Part shown: positions 1 through 8,062 of the stretch, one piece after another
Numbering within the stretch: the first letter of the stretch is position 1
Layout of the letters: each line of letters begins with the position of its first letter
Assembly: GCF_001270965.1 (NCBI RefSeq)
Contig: NZ_LGIA01000208.1
Span: 1-55,189 of the forward strand
Source: Sunxiuqinia dokdonensis
Lineage (GTDB): Bacteria > Bacteroidota > Bacteroidia > Bacteroidales > Prolixibacteraceae
DNA length: 55,189 nt
Direction of reading: 5' to 3'
The notes under the pieces: model-generated
What the model was told of the DNA's origin: nothing
The model's database searches: none
Seen by the model: only the letters and a program-made list of their open reading frames with translations
Program-made: the position numbers and the translations under genes

Positions 1-108
1 GCTGATTCGTTTTTCGATAGCCCATTTAGGGGCATCAACCGATGGAGTAACAAAAGGACGAAGGTGGTTTTGTTCCTGTTTGAGCAATTTCTGATTTGAT
101 GATGACAC
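1..108 (-). CDS. possible partial CDS, N-terminal end only
   Basis: The minus strand is open from the window edge to a GTG at 108, giving about 36 residues that include a hydrophilic start and the stretch RPFVTPSVDAPKWAIEKR. The composition looks like real protein and the position, divergent from the DoxX operon, would suit a gene. There is no ATG, and a plus-strand frame is also open for about 32 codons here, so this may be chance. I do not recognise the family. Confidence 0.25.
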   Translation of the reverse strand, partial: MSSSNQKLLKQEQNHLRPFVTPSVDAPKWAIEKRIS

Positions 109-162
109 GGCTCTCCATCGTATATTATTAATCAAAAAAGAAATAGAACAAATTATTTACTG

Positions 163-582
163 ATGAACAAACAACTTGCGGTGAACGGTATTTCCGTTCT
201 CTTATTTCGCATGAGTCTTAGCGGAATTTTCATTTCAGCAGGAGCCACACATCTGCTCAATCCAAGCGGAGTGGCAGAACGCATTCAGGCAGCAGCCATG
301 AGCTCTTTCGCTATGCTGATGGGCGACCCGTACCTGATGGGCATCTTGTCAGGCTATGCGTTGCTGATTGGCGGCATCGCCCTGCTGCTGGGTCTGTTTA
401 CCCGGTGGGCTGCACTCGGATTATTTTTTGTGCTCATCCCCATTACCATCACCATACAGATTGGCAACGGACTCATGCACGGCCCATTGTGGAAGAATGT
501 CGCCCTTTTCGGGGGGCTCCTCTTTTTTATCATCAACAACCCAAAAGTTTACCGTATTTACAACAAAACACAGCAACAATGA
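163..582 (+). CDS. DoxX family membrane protein
   Basis: This 139-residue inner-membrane protein has four predicted membrane spans (about residues 10-30, 58-78, 83-101 and 112-126), the size and layout of the DoxX family. DoxX proteins are small quinone-linked or redox membrane subunits; one branch is the thiosulfate:quinone oxidoreductase subunit. The start at 163 places a charged N-terminus before the first span. Its stop overlaps the next gene's start (ATGA at 579-582), so it is translationally coupled to a DsrE-like protein and followed by a SoxB-like enzyme. That context suggests electron transfer from a reduced sulfur compound to quinone, which is inference. The family call is good; the substrate is unknown. 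Confidence 0.8.
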   Translation: MNKQLAVNGISVLLFRMSLSGIFISAGATHLLNPSGVAERIQAAAMSSFAMLMGDPYLMGILSGYALLIGGIALLLGLFTRWAALGLFFVLIPITITIQIGNGLMHGPLWKNVALFGGLLFFIINNPKVYRIYNKTQQQ

Positions 583-1022
583 AGATATACAGCATCATTC
601 TTTTCATCGCCCTGTCCATTTCAGGAGCGAATATGGTCCATGCACAAACAGCAGAAGAGATCAAAAAAACAGAGCAGTCGATTAAGAAAAATGGCCAGTA
701 TGCCCTCCTGGTGATGAAGGCCCAGCACCTGAAAGCTGCGATCAAAACGGGCGTTGACTTTAAGAGCAAAAGTGCTAAAATTGATTTTCACATGGTAGCC
801 TGCGGCGAACTGGTCAAACAAATTTCGACGGATCAAACACTAAAGCACCTGGTCGGGGAAGCGGTAAACAAGCACGGCTTGAAGATCCTCGTCTGCGGAT
901 TGTCGATTGAACAATTCGAAGTAGACCAAACGCTTCTTCCGGAAGAAACGCCTGTTACCGCCAATGGATTGGTTTACCTGTTCGGGCTACAGGAGCAAGG
1001 ATTTAAAACAGTCATTCTTTAA
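579..1022 (+). CDS. secreted DsrE/DsrF-like protein
   Basis: A 147-residue protein whose first 22 residues form a signal peptide ending near VHAQ, followed by a DsrE-type alpha/beta domain. DsrE-like proteins carry or relay sulfur through cysteine; here Cys75 (in HMVACGELV) and Cys106 (in ILVCGLSI) are the candidate sulfur-carrying residues. The frame is open upstream to 405, but that part overlaps the DoxX gene in another frame, and the ATG at 579 gives both the signal peptide and the ATGA coupling. The metallophosphoesterase begins 12 bases after the stop. A periplasmic sulfur-carrier role between the DoxX protein and the SoxB-like enzyme is inferred from context. Confidence 0.75.
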   Translation: MKIYSIILFIALSISGANMVHAQTAEEIKKTEQSIKKNGQYALLVMKAQHLKAAIKTGVDFKSKSAKIDFHMVACGELVKQISTDQTLKHLVGEAVNKHGLKILVCGLSIEQFEVDQTLLPEETPVTANGLVYLFGLQEQGFKTVIL

Positions 1023-1034
1023 AACAAACATTTC

Positions 1035-2651
1035 ATGAAAAATATTATCATAACAACAGCACTCCTTCTCCTAAGCATCAGCGCTTACCAGAACGGGGTG
1101 GACAAAACCAATGAAGAAACGATAACGATTTTACAAACAGCCGATATTCACGCTTACCTGAATCCACACGATGAGCTTTTTGTTGAAAACGGCCAGATTG
1201 TTTTCAGAAAGGCAGGTGGCATGGCCCAGATTAAAACCCTGACGGACAGCATCAGACGGTTGAATCCGGCAGGGACGCTGCTTATTGATGGGGGAGACCT
1301 GATTCAGGGGAGCGGATCGAGCGTGCGGTCGCAGGGGAAAATCTTTCCTCCAATTGTTCAGGCCATGAACTACGACCTGCTGATCCCTGGAAACTGGGAA
1401 GTGGTTTACGGCAAGCAGGTAATGATGGACCTCCTGAACAACTATCAAACCAAGGTCATTGTGGCCAATATGTATGACGAAGAAACCGGAAAGAACCTAT
1501 TTCCTCCCTACTGGATTACGGAAAAGAAAGGCGTCAGAATCGGATTCATGGCCTACAACGACCCGGAAATCCCGATTCGTCAAAATCCGGGCTACAGCGA
1601 AGGCATGCGGTTTACGCCCGTGGAGGAAAACCTGAAAGCCCTCATTAGCCATCTTAAAACCGAAGAAAAAGTGGACCTCCTGTTTTTGGTGGCTCACCTG
1701 GGCATTTCCAAACAGCTGATGCTGGCCAACAATCCGGCCGTTGAAGGTGTGGACTTTATCTTTGGAAACGATACCCACGAACGCATCCGGAAGCCCATTG
1801 AAGGAAAGTATGCCAAAGTGGTGGAGCCCGGTGCTTTCGGCTCTTTTGTTGGCCGGCTGGACCTGAAGGTCAAGAACAACAAGCTGGTGGATTACAGCTA
1901 CGAACTTCTGGATGTTTCGCCCGAAAAGTACCCCGCAAACCTCGAAGTACAACAAATCATTGATCGGGCAACGGCTCCGTACCAGGAGGAAATGCAGACG
2001 GTGCTGGGTTACACCTCGGCGCCGATGTACCGCTATTTGGTTGTTGAAAATCCGATGGACAATTTTATCACCGATGCCCTGCTCTGGAAAACAGGAGCAG
2101 ATTTTGCCATGTCGAACGGCTTTCGTTTTGGGGTTCCCATTATTCCCGGTGCAGACGGGAAAGCGCCTATCACCAAGGCCGACCTGTGGCGCATGTTGCC
2201 CGTGAATGAACACATGAAGATTGGGAAAGTGACCGGCCGGCAAATCAAAAGCTGGCTGGAACAGGAAATTCACAATGTGTTTGCAGCCAATTACCAGGAG
2301 CGTTTTGGTGGCTGGCTGGTTCGCTTTTCGGGAATGACCCTGCGTTTTAATAGTTCGGAAGGAAAAGGAAACCGCATCGAGTCGATCACCATCCAGGGCC
2401 AACCGCTGGAGCTGGACAAAACCTATACCATGGCTTCGTGTAACCGAACCGGAGAGCCGCTGTCGACCATGTGCCGGCTAAAGAATACGCAGGATGCAGA
2501 AATTCAGGATTATACCATGCACGAAGCCATCGAAGACTATCTGAAAGCAAAAGGCACCATTCATCCAGGACTCGATGGCAGGGCCATGGCCACTGATCTG
2601 GGAACCCAGGCCTTTTCACAAATGAAAGAAGGCAAGTACCAATTTCAATGA
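1035..2651 (+). CDS. SoxB-like 5'-nucleotidase-family metallophosphoesterase
   Basis: This 538-residue exported protein has a signal peptide (about residues 1-18), an N-terminal calcineurin-like metallophosphoesterase domain and a C-terminal 5'-nucleotidase domain. Metal motifs visible are DIH (37-39), DGGD (85-88), GNWE (119-122), AHLG (220-223) and NDTHE (245-249). The tryptophan in GNWE, where 5'-nucleotidases have GNHE, and C-terminal stretches such as NGFRFG and ERFGGWLVRF recall SoxB, the thiosulfohydrolase that releases sulfate from protein-bound cysteine S-thiosulfonate. Asp246 replaces the first His of the usual HTH. It is the third gene of the DoxX/DsrE operon. No SoxYZ, SoxAX or SoxCD genes are nearby, so a nucleotidase role remains possible. 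Confidence 0.75.
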   Translation: MKNIIITTALLLLSISAYQNGVDKTNEETITILQTADIHAYLNPHDELFVENGQIVFRKAGGMAQIKTLTDSIRRLNPAGTLLIDGGDLIQGSGSSVRSQGKIFPPIVQAMNYDLLIPGNWEVVYGKQVMMDLLNNYQTKVIVANMYDEETGKNLFPPYWITEKKGVRIGFMAYNDPEIPIRQNPGYSEGMRFTPVEENLKALISHLKTEEKVDLLFLVAHLGISKQLMLANNPAVEGVDFIFGNDTHERIRKPIEGKYAKVVEPGAFGSFVGRLDLKVKNNKLVDYSYELLDVSPEKYPANLEVQQIIDRATAPYQEEMQTVLGYTSAPMYRYLVVENPMDNFITDALLWKTGADFAMSNGFRFGVPIIPGADGKAPITKADLWRMLPVNEHMKIGKVTGRQIKSWLEQEIHNVFAANYQERFGGWLVRFSGMTLRFNSSEGKGNRIESITIQGQPLELDKTYTMASCNRTGEPLSTMCRLKNTQDAEIQDYTMHEAIEDYLKAKGTIHPGLDGRAMATDLGTQAFSQMKEGKYQFQ

Positions 2652-2685
2652 TGCAGGCTCTCGCCCGCAGCACTGGACTACAAAC

Positions 2686-2719
2686 AAAAAATCCCCGACT
2701 GACTGGCGGGGATTTTTTT
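2686..2719. terminator. bidirectional intrinsic terminator
   Basis: ATCCCCG (2691-2697) pairs with CGGGGAT (2707-2713), with an A run before and a T run after the stem. It sits between two convergent genes, so it can end transcription of both the SoxB-like operon and pfkA. Confidence 0.85.
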
Positions 2720-2741
2720 GTGTTTGGTGATGGGCTATAAA

Positions 2742-3785
2742 TTACATCAAATCATATTCATCGCCAAACGAGACGCCCATTTTCCGGGCTTTCAAAATCA
2801 GCGAGTTGTCTGGTTCAACCAAGCTAAGCTTGCCACCAACTTCAGCCAGCGGAACGGTTGTCAGTTGGTTGGCCCGCATGGCTACCATGCTCCCAAAATT
2901 ACCCTCGGCAATACATTGTGCGGCAAAGGAGCCGTAGTGGGTGGCCAAAATACGGTCCATCGGGCTGGGGCTGCCACCACGTTGCACATAACCCAAGACG
3001 GTTTCGCGGGTTTCAATGCCGGTGTAAGTGCTGATCGCCTCGCCCACATGTGCTGCAGCCGACACTTTTTTGGGATGGTCAATGCCCTCGGCAACCACCA
3101 CAATGGAATAGGGCTTGTTACTTTGGTAGCGCTGTTCAATCTTTTTGCACACTGAGCGGATGTTATAGGGAACTTCAGGAATCAGAATGATGTCGCCGCC
3201 TCCGGCCATTCCGGCGTACAGGGCAATCCAACCGGCATGATGTCCCATCACCTCAATAATCATGACCCGCTGGTGCGAGTTGGCTGTGGTATGCAGCCGG
3301 TCGATGGCTTCAGTGGCAATCTGCACCGCCGAGTCGAAGCCGAACGTGACGTCGGTTCCCCACACGTCATTGTCAATGGTTTTGGGAATCCCCACCACAT
3401 TGAGCCCTTCTTCCTGCAACCGGCACGCTGTTTTCATCGTGCCATTTCCTCCGATACAAACCAACGCATCCAAGCCAAGCTCCTGGTAGTTTTGCTTAAT
3501 GAGTTCCGGCTTGTCGTTCTCGCCTTCCTTAACCACTTTATAGGGTTTTTCCCTTGAAGTGCCCAGGATTGTTCCTCCAAGTGTTAAAATCCCGGAAAGG
3601 TGAGATTCCTTCAAATCAACATAGTCTTTCTCAATCAGGCCCGAAAATCCCGCAGTGAATCCAATGACCTCCATGCCATAATCGACCATGGCGGTTTTAC
3701 CTACTCCCCTGATGGCTGCATTCAGTCCGGGACAATCGCCGCCGGCTGTTAAAATCCCAATTCGCTTTGGTTTCTGAGTACTCAT
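2742..3785 (-). CDS. pfkA: 6-phosphofructokinase
   Basis: PFK phosphorylates fructose 6-phosphate to the 1,6-bisphosphate in glycolysis, in the cytoplasm. This 347-residue protein shows the nucleotide-binding GGDCPGLNAAIRG (residues 15-27), GGNGT (112-116) and the catalytic PKTIDND (134-140), where Asp138 is the expected base. The two residues that separate phosphoryl donors in this family are Gly115 (ATP type) and Lys135 (seen in PPi enzymes and in group III ATP enzymes such as the Streptomyces one). The mixed pattern predicts an ATP-dependent group III enzyme, possibly without the allosteric control of E. coli PfkA. The open frame extends to a GTG at 3809, but the ATG at 3785 starts right before the conserved core. 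Confidence 0.93.
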   Translation of the reverse strand: MSTQKPKRIGILTAGGDCPGLNAAIRGVGKTAMVDYGMEVIGFTAGFSGLIEKDYVDLKESHLSGILTLGGTILGTSREKPYKVVKEGENDKPELIKQNYQELGLDALVCIGGNGTMKTACRLQEEGLNVVGIPKTIDNDVWGTDVTFGFDSAVQIATEAIDRLHTTANSHQRVMIIEVMGHHAGWIALYAGMAGGGDIILIPEVPYNIRSVCKKIEQRYQSNKPYSIVVVAEGIDHPKKVSAAAHVGEAISTYTGIETRETVLGYVQRGGSPSPMDRILATHYGSFAAQCIAEGNFGSMVAMRANQLTTVPLAEVGGKLSLVEPDNSLILKARKMGVSFGDEYDLM

Positions 3786-4009
3786 ATCATTAATTTTTGA
3801 AATTGCCACGATGTGTGACTCGTTTTAAATATCAATCTAAATTAAGAAAAGAATTCCGGTTTTTTCAGAAAAAAACCATGCTGAAGAATATTCGGCGTGT
3901 CTGATTCCATTGAACCACGTGAGCTTCAAGTTTATTGAAAAAATTCTGATTTTTTTGAAAATGCGAGGTGTGGCGGGTTTGCCGCACTGGAAATCCCCGA
4001 GTTTTTTCT

Positions 4010-4017
4010 TAATTTCG
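4010..4017 (+). promoter_or_regulatory. possible -7 box for DUF1080 lipoprotein gene
   Basis: TAATTTCG differs at one position from the Bacteroidota -7 consensus TAnnTTTG and lies 56 bases before the start codon at 4074. No -33 TTTG lies at the normal spacing, so this is weak. Confidence 0.35.
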
Positions 4018-4073
4018 TACCATCATTTCGAGTTCATTTTAATTTAAATCGATAACCTAAAATTTGATTACCT

Positions 4074-4868
4074 ATGAGACGAGTTTATTTGCTACTGTGT
4101 GCCTCGGTTTTACTTTTTGCAACTGCCTGTAACTCCGGCACAAAAAAAGCCGAAGAAACAACGGAAGAAAAGTCAGCCCAGGTTGAAGAACCTGCTGCTG
4201 ACAATACCTTAACAGCTGCTGAAAAAGAAGCCGGTTGGGTGCTTTTGTTTGACGGAGAAACCCCTGAAGGCTGGCGTGGGGTAAACAAAGACCACTTCCC
4301 AACGGGATGGCAAGTTGTTGACGGAACCCTGATGTGTAAAGGTTCGGGCGAAGGTGAAGCCGGTGCTGACGATGGCGGTGACATTTTGTATGACAAGAAG
4401 TTCAGAAACTTTACCTTGAAGCTGGATTGGAAAATTTCAGAAGGCGGAAACTCAGGTATTTTCTACCTGGGCGAAGAAGTTGAAGACTGGCCAATTTACA
4501 AAACGGCTCCTGAAATGCAGGTGCTCGACAACGAGCGCCACCCCGATGCTTTGTTGGGAAAAGATGGTAACCGCATGGCCGGATCGTTGTACGACCTGAT
4601 TCCTGCCAAACCACAAAACGCCAAACCAGCCGGAGAGTGGAACAGCGTAGAAATTATTTGCTACCAAGGCACTGTTGTTCACAAGCAAAATGGTGAAGTG
4701 GTTGTTGAATACCACTTGTGGACGGACGACTGGAACGCCCTGGTTGCCGACAGTAAATTTCCTGGCTTGAATGAAGATTGGGCCAATGTTCCTAAAGAAG
4801 GTTTTATCGCCCTGCAAGACCACGGGAATGATGTTTGGTTCAAAAACATCAAGATTAAAGAGATGTAA
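4074..4868 (+). CDS. DUF1080 (3-keto-disaccharide hydrolase-like) lipoprotein
   Basis: A 264-residue lipoprotein: the N-terminus runs to a lipobox FATAC with Cys19, followed by an acidic, Ala/Glu-rich linker (about 22-55) and then a DUF1080 domain with the typical opening WVLLFDGETPEGWRG. The domain adopts a concanavalin-like jelly-roll fold, and some members hydrolyse 3-keto-glycosides in glycan breakdown. It is expected to be anchored in the outer membrane or periplasm. It is monocistronic, with its own terminator just downstream and a 288-base gap to the divergent pfkA. A second DUF1080 protein lies at 23311-24051. The substrate is unknown. Confidence 0.85.
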   Translation: MRRVYLLLCASVLLFATACNSGTKKAEETTEEKSAQVEEPAADNTLTAAEKEAGWVLLFDGETPEGWRGVNKDHFPTGWQVVDGTLMCKGSGEGEAGADDGGDILYDKKFRNFTLKLDWKISEGGNSGIFYLGEEVEDWPIYKTAPEMQVLDNERHPDALLGKDGNRMAGSLYDLIPAKPQNAKPAGEWNSVEIICYQGTVVHKQNGEVVVEYHLWTDDWNALVADSKFPGLNEDWANVPKEGFIALQDHGNDVWFKNIKIKEM

Positions 4869-4891
4869 TATCCGTCTTTATCAGAGATAAT

Positions 4892-4926
4892 GAAAGGGTT
4901 GCTATTGCAGCCCTTTCTTGTTTTTC
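4892..4926 (+). terminator. intrinsic terminator after DUF1080 gene
   Basis: GAAAGGGTTGC (4892-4902) pairs with GCAGCCCTTTC (4907-4917) through ten Watson-Crick pairs and one G-T pair, with a four-base loop followed by a T-rich run. Confidence 0.8.
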
Positions 4927-5009
4927 ATACTTTCATCAAAAAGTTTTTGGGGCCATGAAATACCGGTCTGCGAGAGCGGCAAAGGACACTTAATCTTACA
5001 GTAATAGAA

Positions 5010-5696
5010 ATGAAAACCATTGGACTTGTGGGAGGAACCGGCTGGGTTTCGACCATGGAATACTATCGCCTGATTAATCTCCTGATGAATGAAAAGAAGG
5101 GTGGCTTGCATGCCGCACGCATCATCATTTATTCACTGAATTTTGGTGAGATAGAAGCGATGCAGCAGAAAAACGACAAACTTTCCATCATGCTGACATT
5201 GAAGCACGCGGCCCTCAAGCTTGAAGCCGCCGGAGCTGACTGTGTGATGCTTGGCGCCAATACGATGCACCAATTTGCCGACGATGTGCAGCAGGCTTTA
5301 CGGGTTCCGCTGCTCCATATTGCTGAAGCCACGGCTAGCACAATCAGTCAAGCCGGCCTGAGAAAAGTGGGGTTGCTTGGAACAAAGTATACGATGGAAT
5401 TGGATTTTTACAAGGAGAAACTTGCAGAACAGTCGGTTGATACGCTTATCCCGGAAGACAATGACCGGACATTTATTCAACATTGTATCATGCATGAATT
5501 GGTGCTCAACCAGTTTTTACCTGAAAGCAAAGCCCGATTTCTGAGCATCATCCAACAACTGCAAGCGCGAGGCGCCGAAGGCATTATTTTGGGTTGCACG
5601 GAAATCCCTTTGCTTATTGAGCAAACCGATTGTGACCTTCCGCTGTTCAATACAACAGAAATCCATGCCCGCGCGGCTGTTGAATTTAGCTATTAA
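5010..5696 (+). CDS. aspartate/glutamate racemase family protein, atypical active site
   Basis: A 228-residue cytoplasmic protein of the Asp/Glu/hydantoin racemase family, recognised by the opening MKTIGLVGGTGWVSTMEYY and the C-terminal GIILGCTEIPLL with Cys196. These enzymes interconvert amino-acid enantiomers with two opposed acid/base residues, usually two cysteines. At the first position this protein has Ala83 (LGANTMH); E. coli YgeA has Thr there and is still an L-Asp/Glu racemase. With Ala the second acid/base is missing, so one-sided chemistry, another substrate or loss of racemase activity are all possible. The dlgD gene follows 11 bases after its stop, so the two are probably co-transcribed. 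Confidence 0.8.
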   Translation: MKTIGLVGGTGWVSTMEYYRLINLLMNEKKGGLHAARIIIYSLNFGEIEAMQQKNDKLSIMLTLKHAALKLEAAGADCVMLGANTMHQFADDVQQALRVPLLHIAEATASTISQAGLRKVGLLGTKYTMELDFYKEKLAEQSVDTLIPEDNDRTFIQHCIMHELVLNQFLPESKARFLSIIQQLQARGAEGIILGCTEIPLLIEQTDCDLPLFNTTEIHARAAVEFSY

Positions 5697-5707
5697 ATCC
5701 AAAACCG

Positions 5708-6727
5708 ATGCCCGACAAAAATACGACCCATGTACCGTTTGAAACAATGAAGCAGCGCTTTTACGACGTGCTGACCCAGTTGAAATTCCCAAATGATAAA
5801 GCGAAAACATGCGCCGCTATTTTTGCCGGCAACAGTTTGGATGGGGTGTATTCGCATGGCGTCAATCGCTTTCCGCGCTTTGTCGACTACGTCAAAAAAG
5901 GTTACATCCACCCAAGGGCCAACCCAAAACGGACCGCTCAAATTGGGGTGATCGAGCAATGGGACGGCCAATTGGCTCCCGGCCCGAGCAATGCCGTGCA
6001 GGCTACCGGGCGGGCTATGGAGCTGGCGAGCGAAAATGGGCTGGGCCTGGTCGCTCTGGCCAATACCAATCACTGGATGCGCGGTGGGGCTTATGGCTGG
6101 CAATGCGCCCAAGAAGGTTTCGCTTTTATTGGCTGGACCAACACCATTGCCAATTTACCGGCTTGGGGAGCTCAAACATGTAAACTAGGAAACAACCCCT
6201 TGGTGTTTGCCATTCCGTACCAGGATGAGGCGATTGTGCTGGACATGGCCATGTCGCAATTCTCGTATGGGAAAATGGAAGATCTGCAAAAAAAAGGCAA
6301 AGAACTGCCCGTGCCCGGTGGATTTGACAGCCGGAACCAGATGAGCACCAATCCCGGTGAGATTTTGCAGTCGGGGCGCCCACTGCCCATTGGTTTCTGG
6401 AAAGGCGCCGGCCTGTCGCTGTTGCTCGATTTGCTGGCAACCCTGCTTTCCGCAGGACTTTCAACTTCGGCGCTGAGCAGGCAGAACAAGGCTGAATATG
6501 GCGTGTCGCAGGTTTTTATTGCCATCGACTTAAAGCAGCTTGACAACTTCCCGGCCATGGAACAAAACATTCAGGCCGTACTCGATGATTTCCAGTCGGC
6601 TGAGAAAGTGAGCCCGGAAAGCTCTTTACGCTATCCCGGACAACGCGTTTTGATTACCCGCGAAATCAATAAAATTAAAGGCATACCGGTTGACAGCGAC
6701 CTTTGGCAGCAAATATTGAAGCTTTAA
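5708..6727 (+). CDS. dlgD: 2,3-diketo-L-gulonate reductase (3-dehydro-L-gulonate 2-dehydrogenase)
   Basis: A 339-residue member of the malate/L-lactate dehydrogenase-like (Ldh2/YlbC) family. It matches what I recall of E. coli DlgD/YiaK along its whole length: SGVYSHGVNRFPRF-like (here residues 51-64), NHWMRGGAYGWQ (about 121-132), NPLVFAIP, SQFSYGKMED and YGVSQVFIAI are all kept. DlgD reduces 2,3-diketo-L-gulonate to 3-keto-L-gulonate with NADH in L-ascorbate/L-gulonate use. No transporter, UlaD or AraD-type gene of that pathway lies nearby, so in this organism the substrate could be a related keto-acid. It is the second gene of the racemase operon. Confidence 0.85.
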   Translation: MPDKNTTHVPFETMKQRFYDVLTQLKFPNDKAKTCAAIFAGNSLDGVYSHGVNRFPRFVDYVKKGYIHPRANPKRTAQIGVIEQWDGQLAPGPSNAVQATGRAMELASENGLGLVALANTNHWMRGGAYGWQCAQEGFAFIGWTNTIANLPAWGAQTCKLGNNPLVFAIPYQDEAIVLDMAMSQFSYGKMEDLQKKGKELPVPGGFDSRNQMSTNPGEILQSGRPLPIGFWKGAGLSLLLDLLATLLSAGLSTSALSRQNKAEYGVSQVFIAIDLKQLDNFPAMEQNIQAVLDDFQSAEKVSPESSLRYPGQRVLITREINKIKGIPVDSDLWQQILKL

Positions 6728-6740
6728 TATGGACTTCGGG

Positions 6741-8030
6741 CTATTCGTGTTGCTGAATAATTGTGCCTATCATGCGAAGCAATGCGGTGTGTGTATCAAT
6801 AAAATTAAAAATCGCCTGCAATTCTTGTAAGGCCGCATTCTGGTAAATCAGCTGCACGTCGCGAAAGTTGAAGGAATTGATGGACCCGTTTTCAAACTTT
6901 TCCTTGGCAATCTGAAAATTCAGGCGGGCAGCTTGCAGGTTTTCGTTAGCCACGCTCAGCAACTCTTTCCGAACCAGGTAAAATTCATACAAGTTTTGCA
7001 GCTTGTTATCCAGGTCGTGCTGCATTTGCTCCAGGGCAACCAACCCGCTTTCTTCTTCCAGCCTGGCAATCTGCAGCGCCCTTTTGCGATTCCCTCCGCT
7101 AAACAGGTTGTAGCTTAAGGTGAAATTGCCATACATGTTGGTTGCATCAGCCCAGGTCATACCGCCATTTTCAAAGTCATTGCCGGTGCGCGAGCGCGTT
7201 GCTCCGCCGGCAAACGAAAGTGTTGGATAGTACGAACTTTTGGCCGCCAGGATGGCATTCTCCAGCAAATTCTGGCTGATGTATTGGTTCTTTAAACTCT
7301 TGTTGTTGGCCATCATTTGCTGCTGCAAATCAGCCAGGCGGTAATCAATTGGAATGGCTTCAAAGGAGTCATTCAGTTCGTAAGAGGGGGCACTTTTGTC
7401 GGCCATCAAAAAAGCCAAATCGCGCAAAGCGTTTTTGTACGCTACTTCCTGCGACAAGTAGCTGGTTTTATCGGTGAGGTAAGCGTTTTGCGCTTGCAGC
7501 ACCTCAAAAGTGACTGCCGAGCCAAAGTCTTTCCGTTGCTCCATTCTGCTGAAACGGTCTTCGGAAAGCAACATCACTTCTTTCAACACGTTGAGCCGTT
7601 CTTTTTCCAGAAGTGCCGAGTAATAAGCCAATACAATCGACTGAATGGTTCCTTCAACCATGATGGCCGTGTTCTGCTTCGACAGTTCTTCCAGCTCGGC
7701 AAACCGTTGTTTGCTGATGTTGACGGCAAAACCATCAAACAAGGTCCAGTTCAGGTTAAGCCCGGCAGACAAACGGGATTGAACGTAGTCCTGGTTGTCG
7801 TTATTGTTGATCGCATTGTCAGCTCCCAGCGAAATACCAATATAAGGGTAGCGTCCAGCTTCACCCCAGCTGTTTCTAATTTCGGCAATTTGCTGATCTT
7901 GTTTTACCAAGGTGATGTCGTAGTTGTTTTCGAGCGCTTTGGTGATGGCGTCTTCCAGGCTCAGTACCGTTTGAGCTTGTGCCACAACCGTTACCAGCAA
8001 ACAGACCACCACTATTTTTATTCGTTTCAT
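6741..8030 (-). CDS. TolC family outer-membrane efflux channel
   Basis: A 429-residue outer-membrane channel of the TolC/OprM type: signal peptide at residues 1-20 ending VAQAQ, then two repeats of long amphipathic coiled-coil helices. The start at 8030 is chosen because it gives a clean signal peptide; the frame is open to an ATG at 8051, adding seven residues. It is the last gene of the minus-strand operon adaptor - RND pump - channel, 32 bases after the pump gene, so the three should form one tripartite pump spanning both membranes. The drug or metabolite exported cannot be read from the sequence. Confidence 0.88.
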   Translation of the reverse strand: MKRIKIVVVCLLVTVVAQAQTVLSLEDAITKALENNYDITLVKQDQQIAEIRNSWGEAGRYPYIGISLGADNAINNNDNQDYVQSRLSAGLNLNWTLFDGFAVNISKQRFAELEELSKQNTAIMVEGTIQSIVLAYYSALLEKERLNVLKEVMLLSEDRFSRMEQRKDFGSAVTFEVLQAQNAYLTDKTSYLSQEVAYKNALRDLAFLMADKSAPSYELNDSFEAIPIDYRLADLQQQMMANNKSLKNQYISQNLLENAILAAKSSYYPTLSFAGGATRSRTGNDFENGGMTWADATNMYGNFTLSYNLFSGGNRKRALQIARLEEESGLVALEQMQHDLDNKLQNLYEFYLVRKELLSVANENLQAARLNFQIAKEKFENGSINSFNFRDVQLIYQNAALQELQAIFNFIDTHTALLRMIGTIIQQHE

Positions 8031-8062
8031 GTGTTTAATTTTCTGCATCAATCTTTTTCAAT

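Noticed and set aside
1497-2402. Long minus-strand open frame inside the SoxB-like gene
   Set aside because: It is a shadow of a well-supported plus-strand gene, with His/Phe-rich low-likelihood composition.
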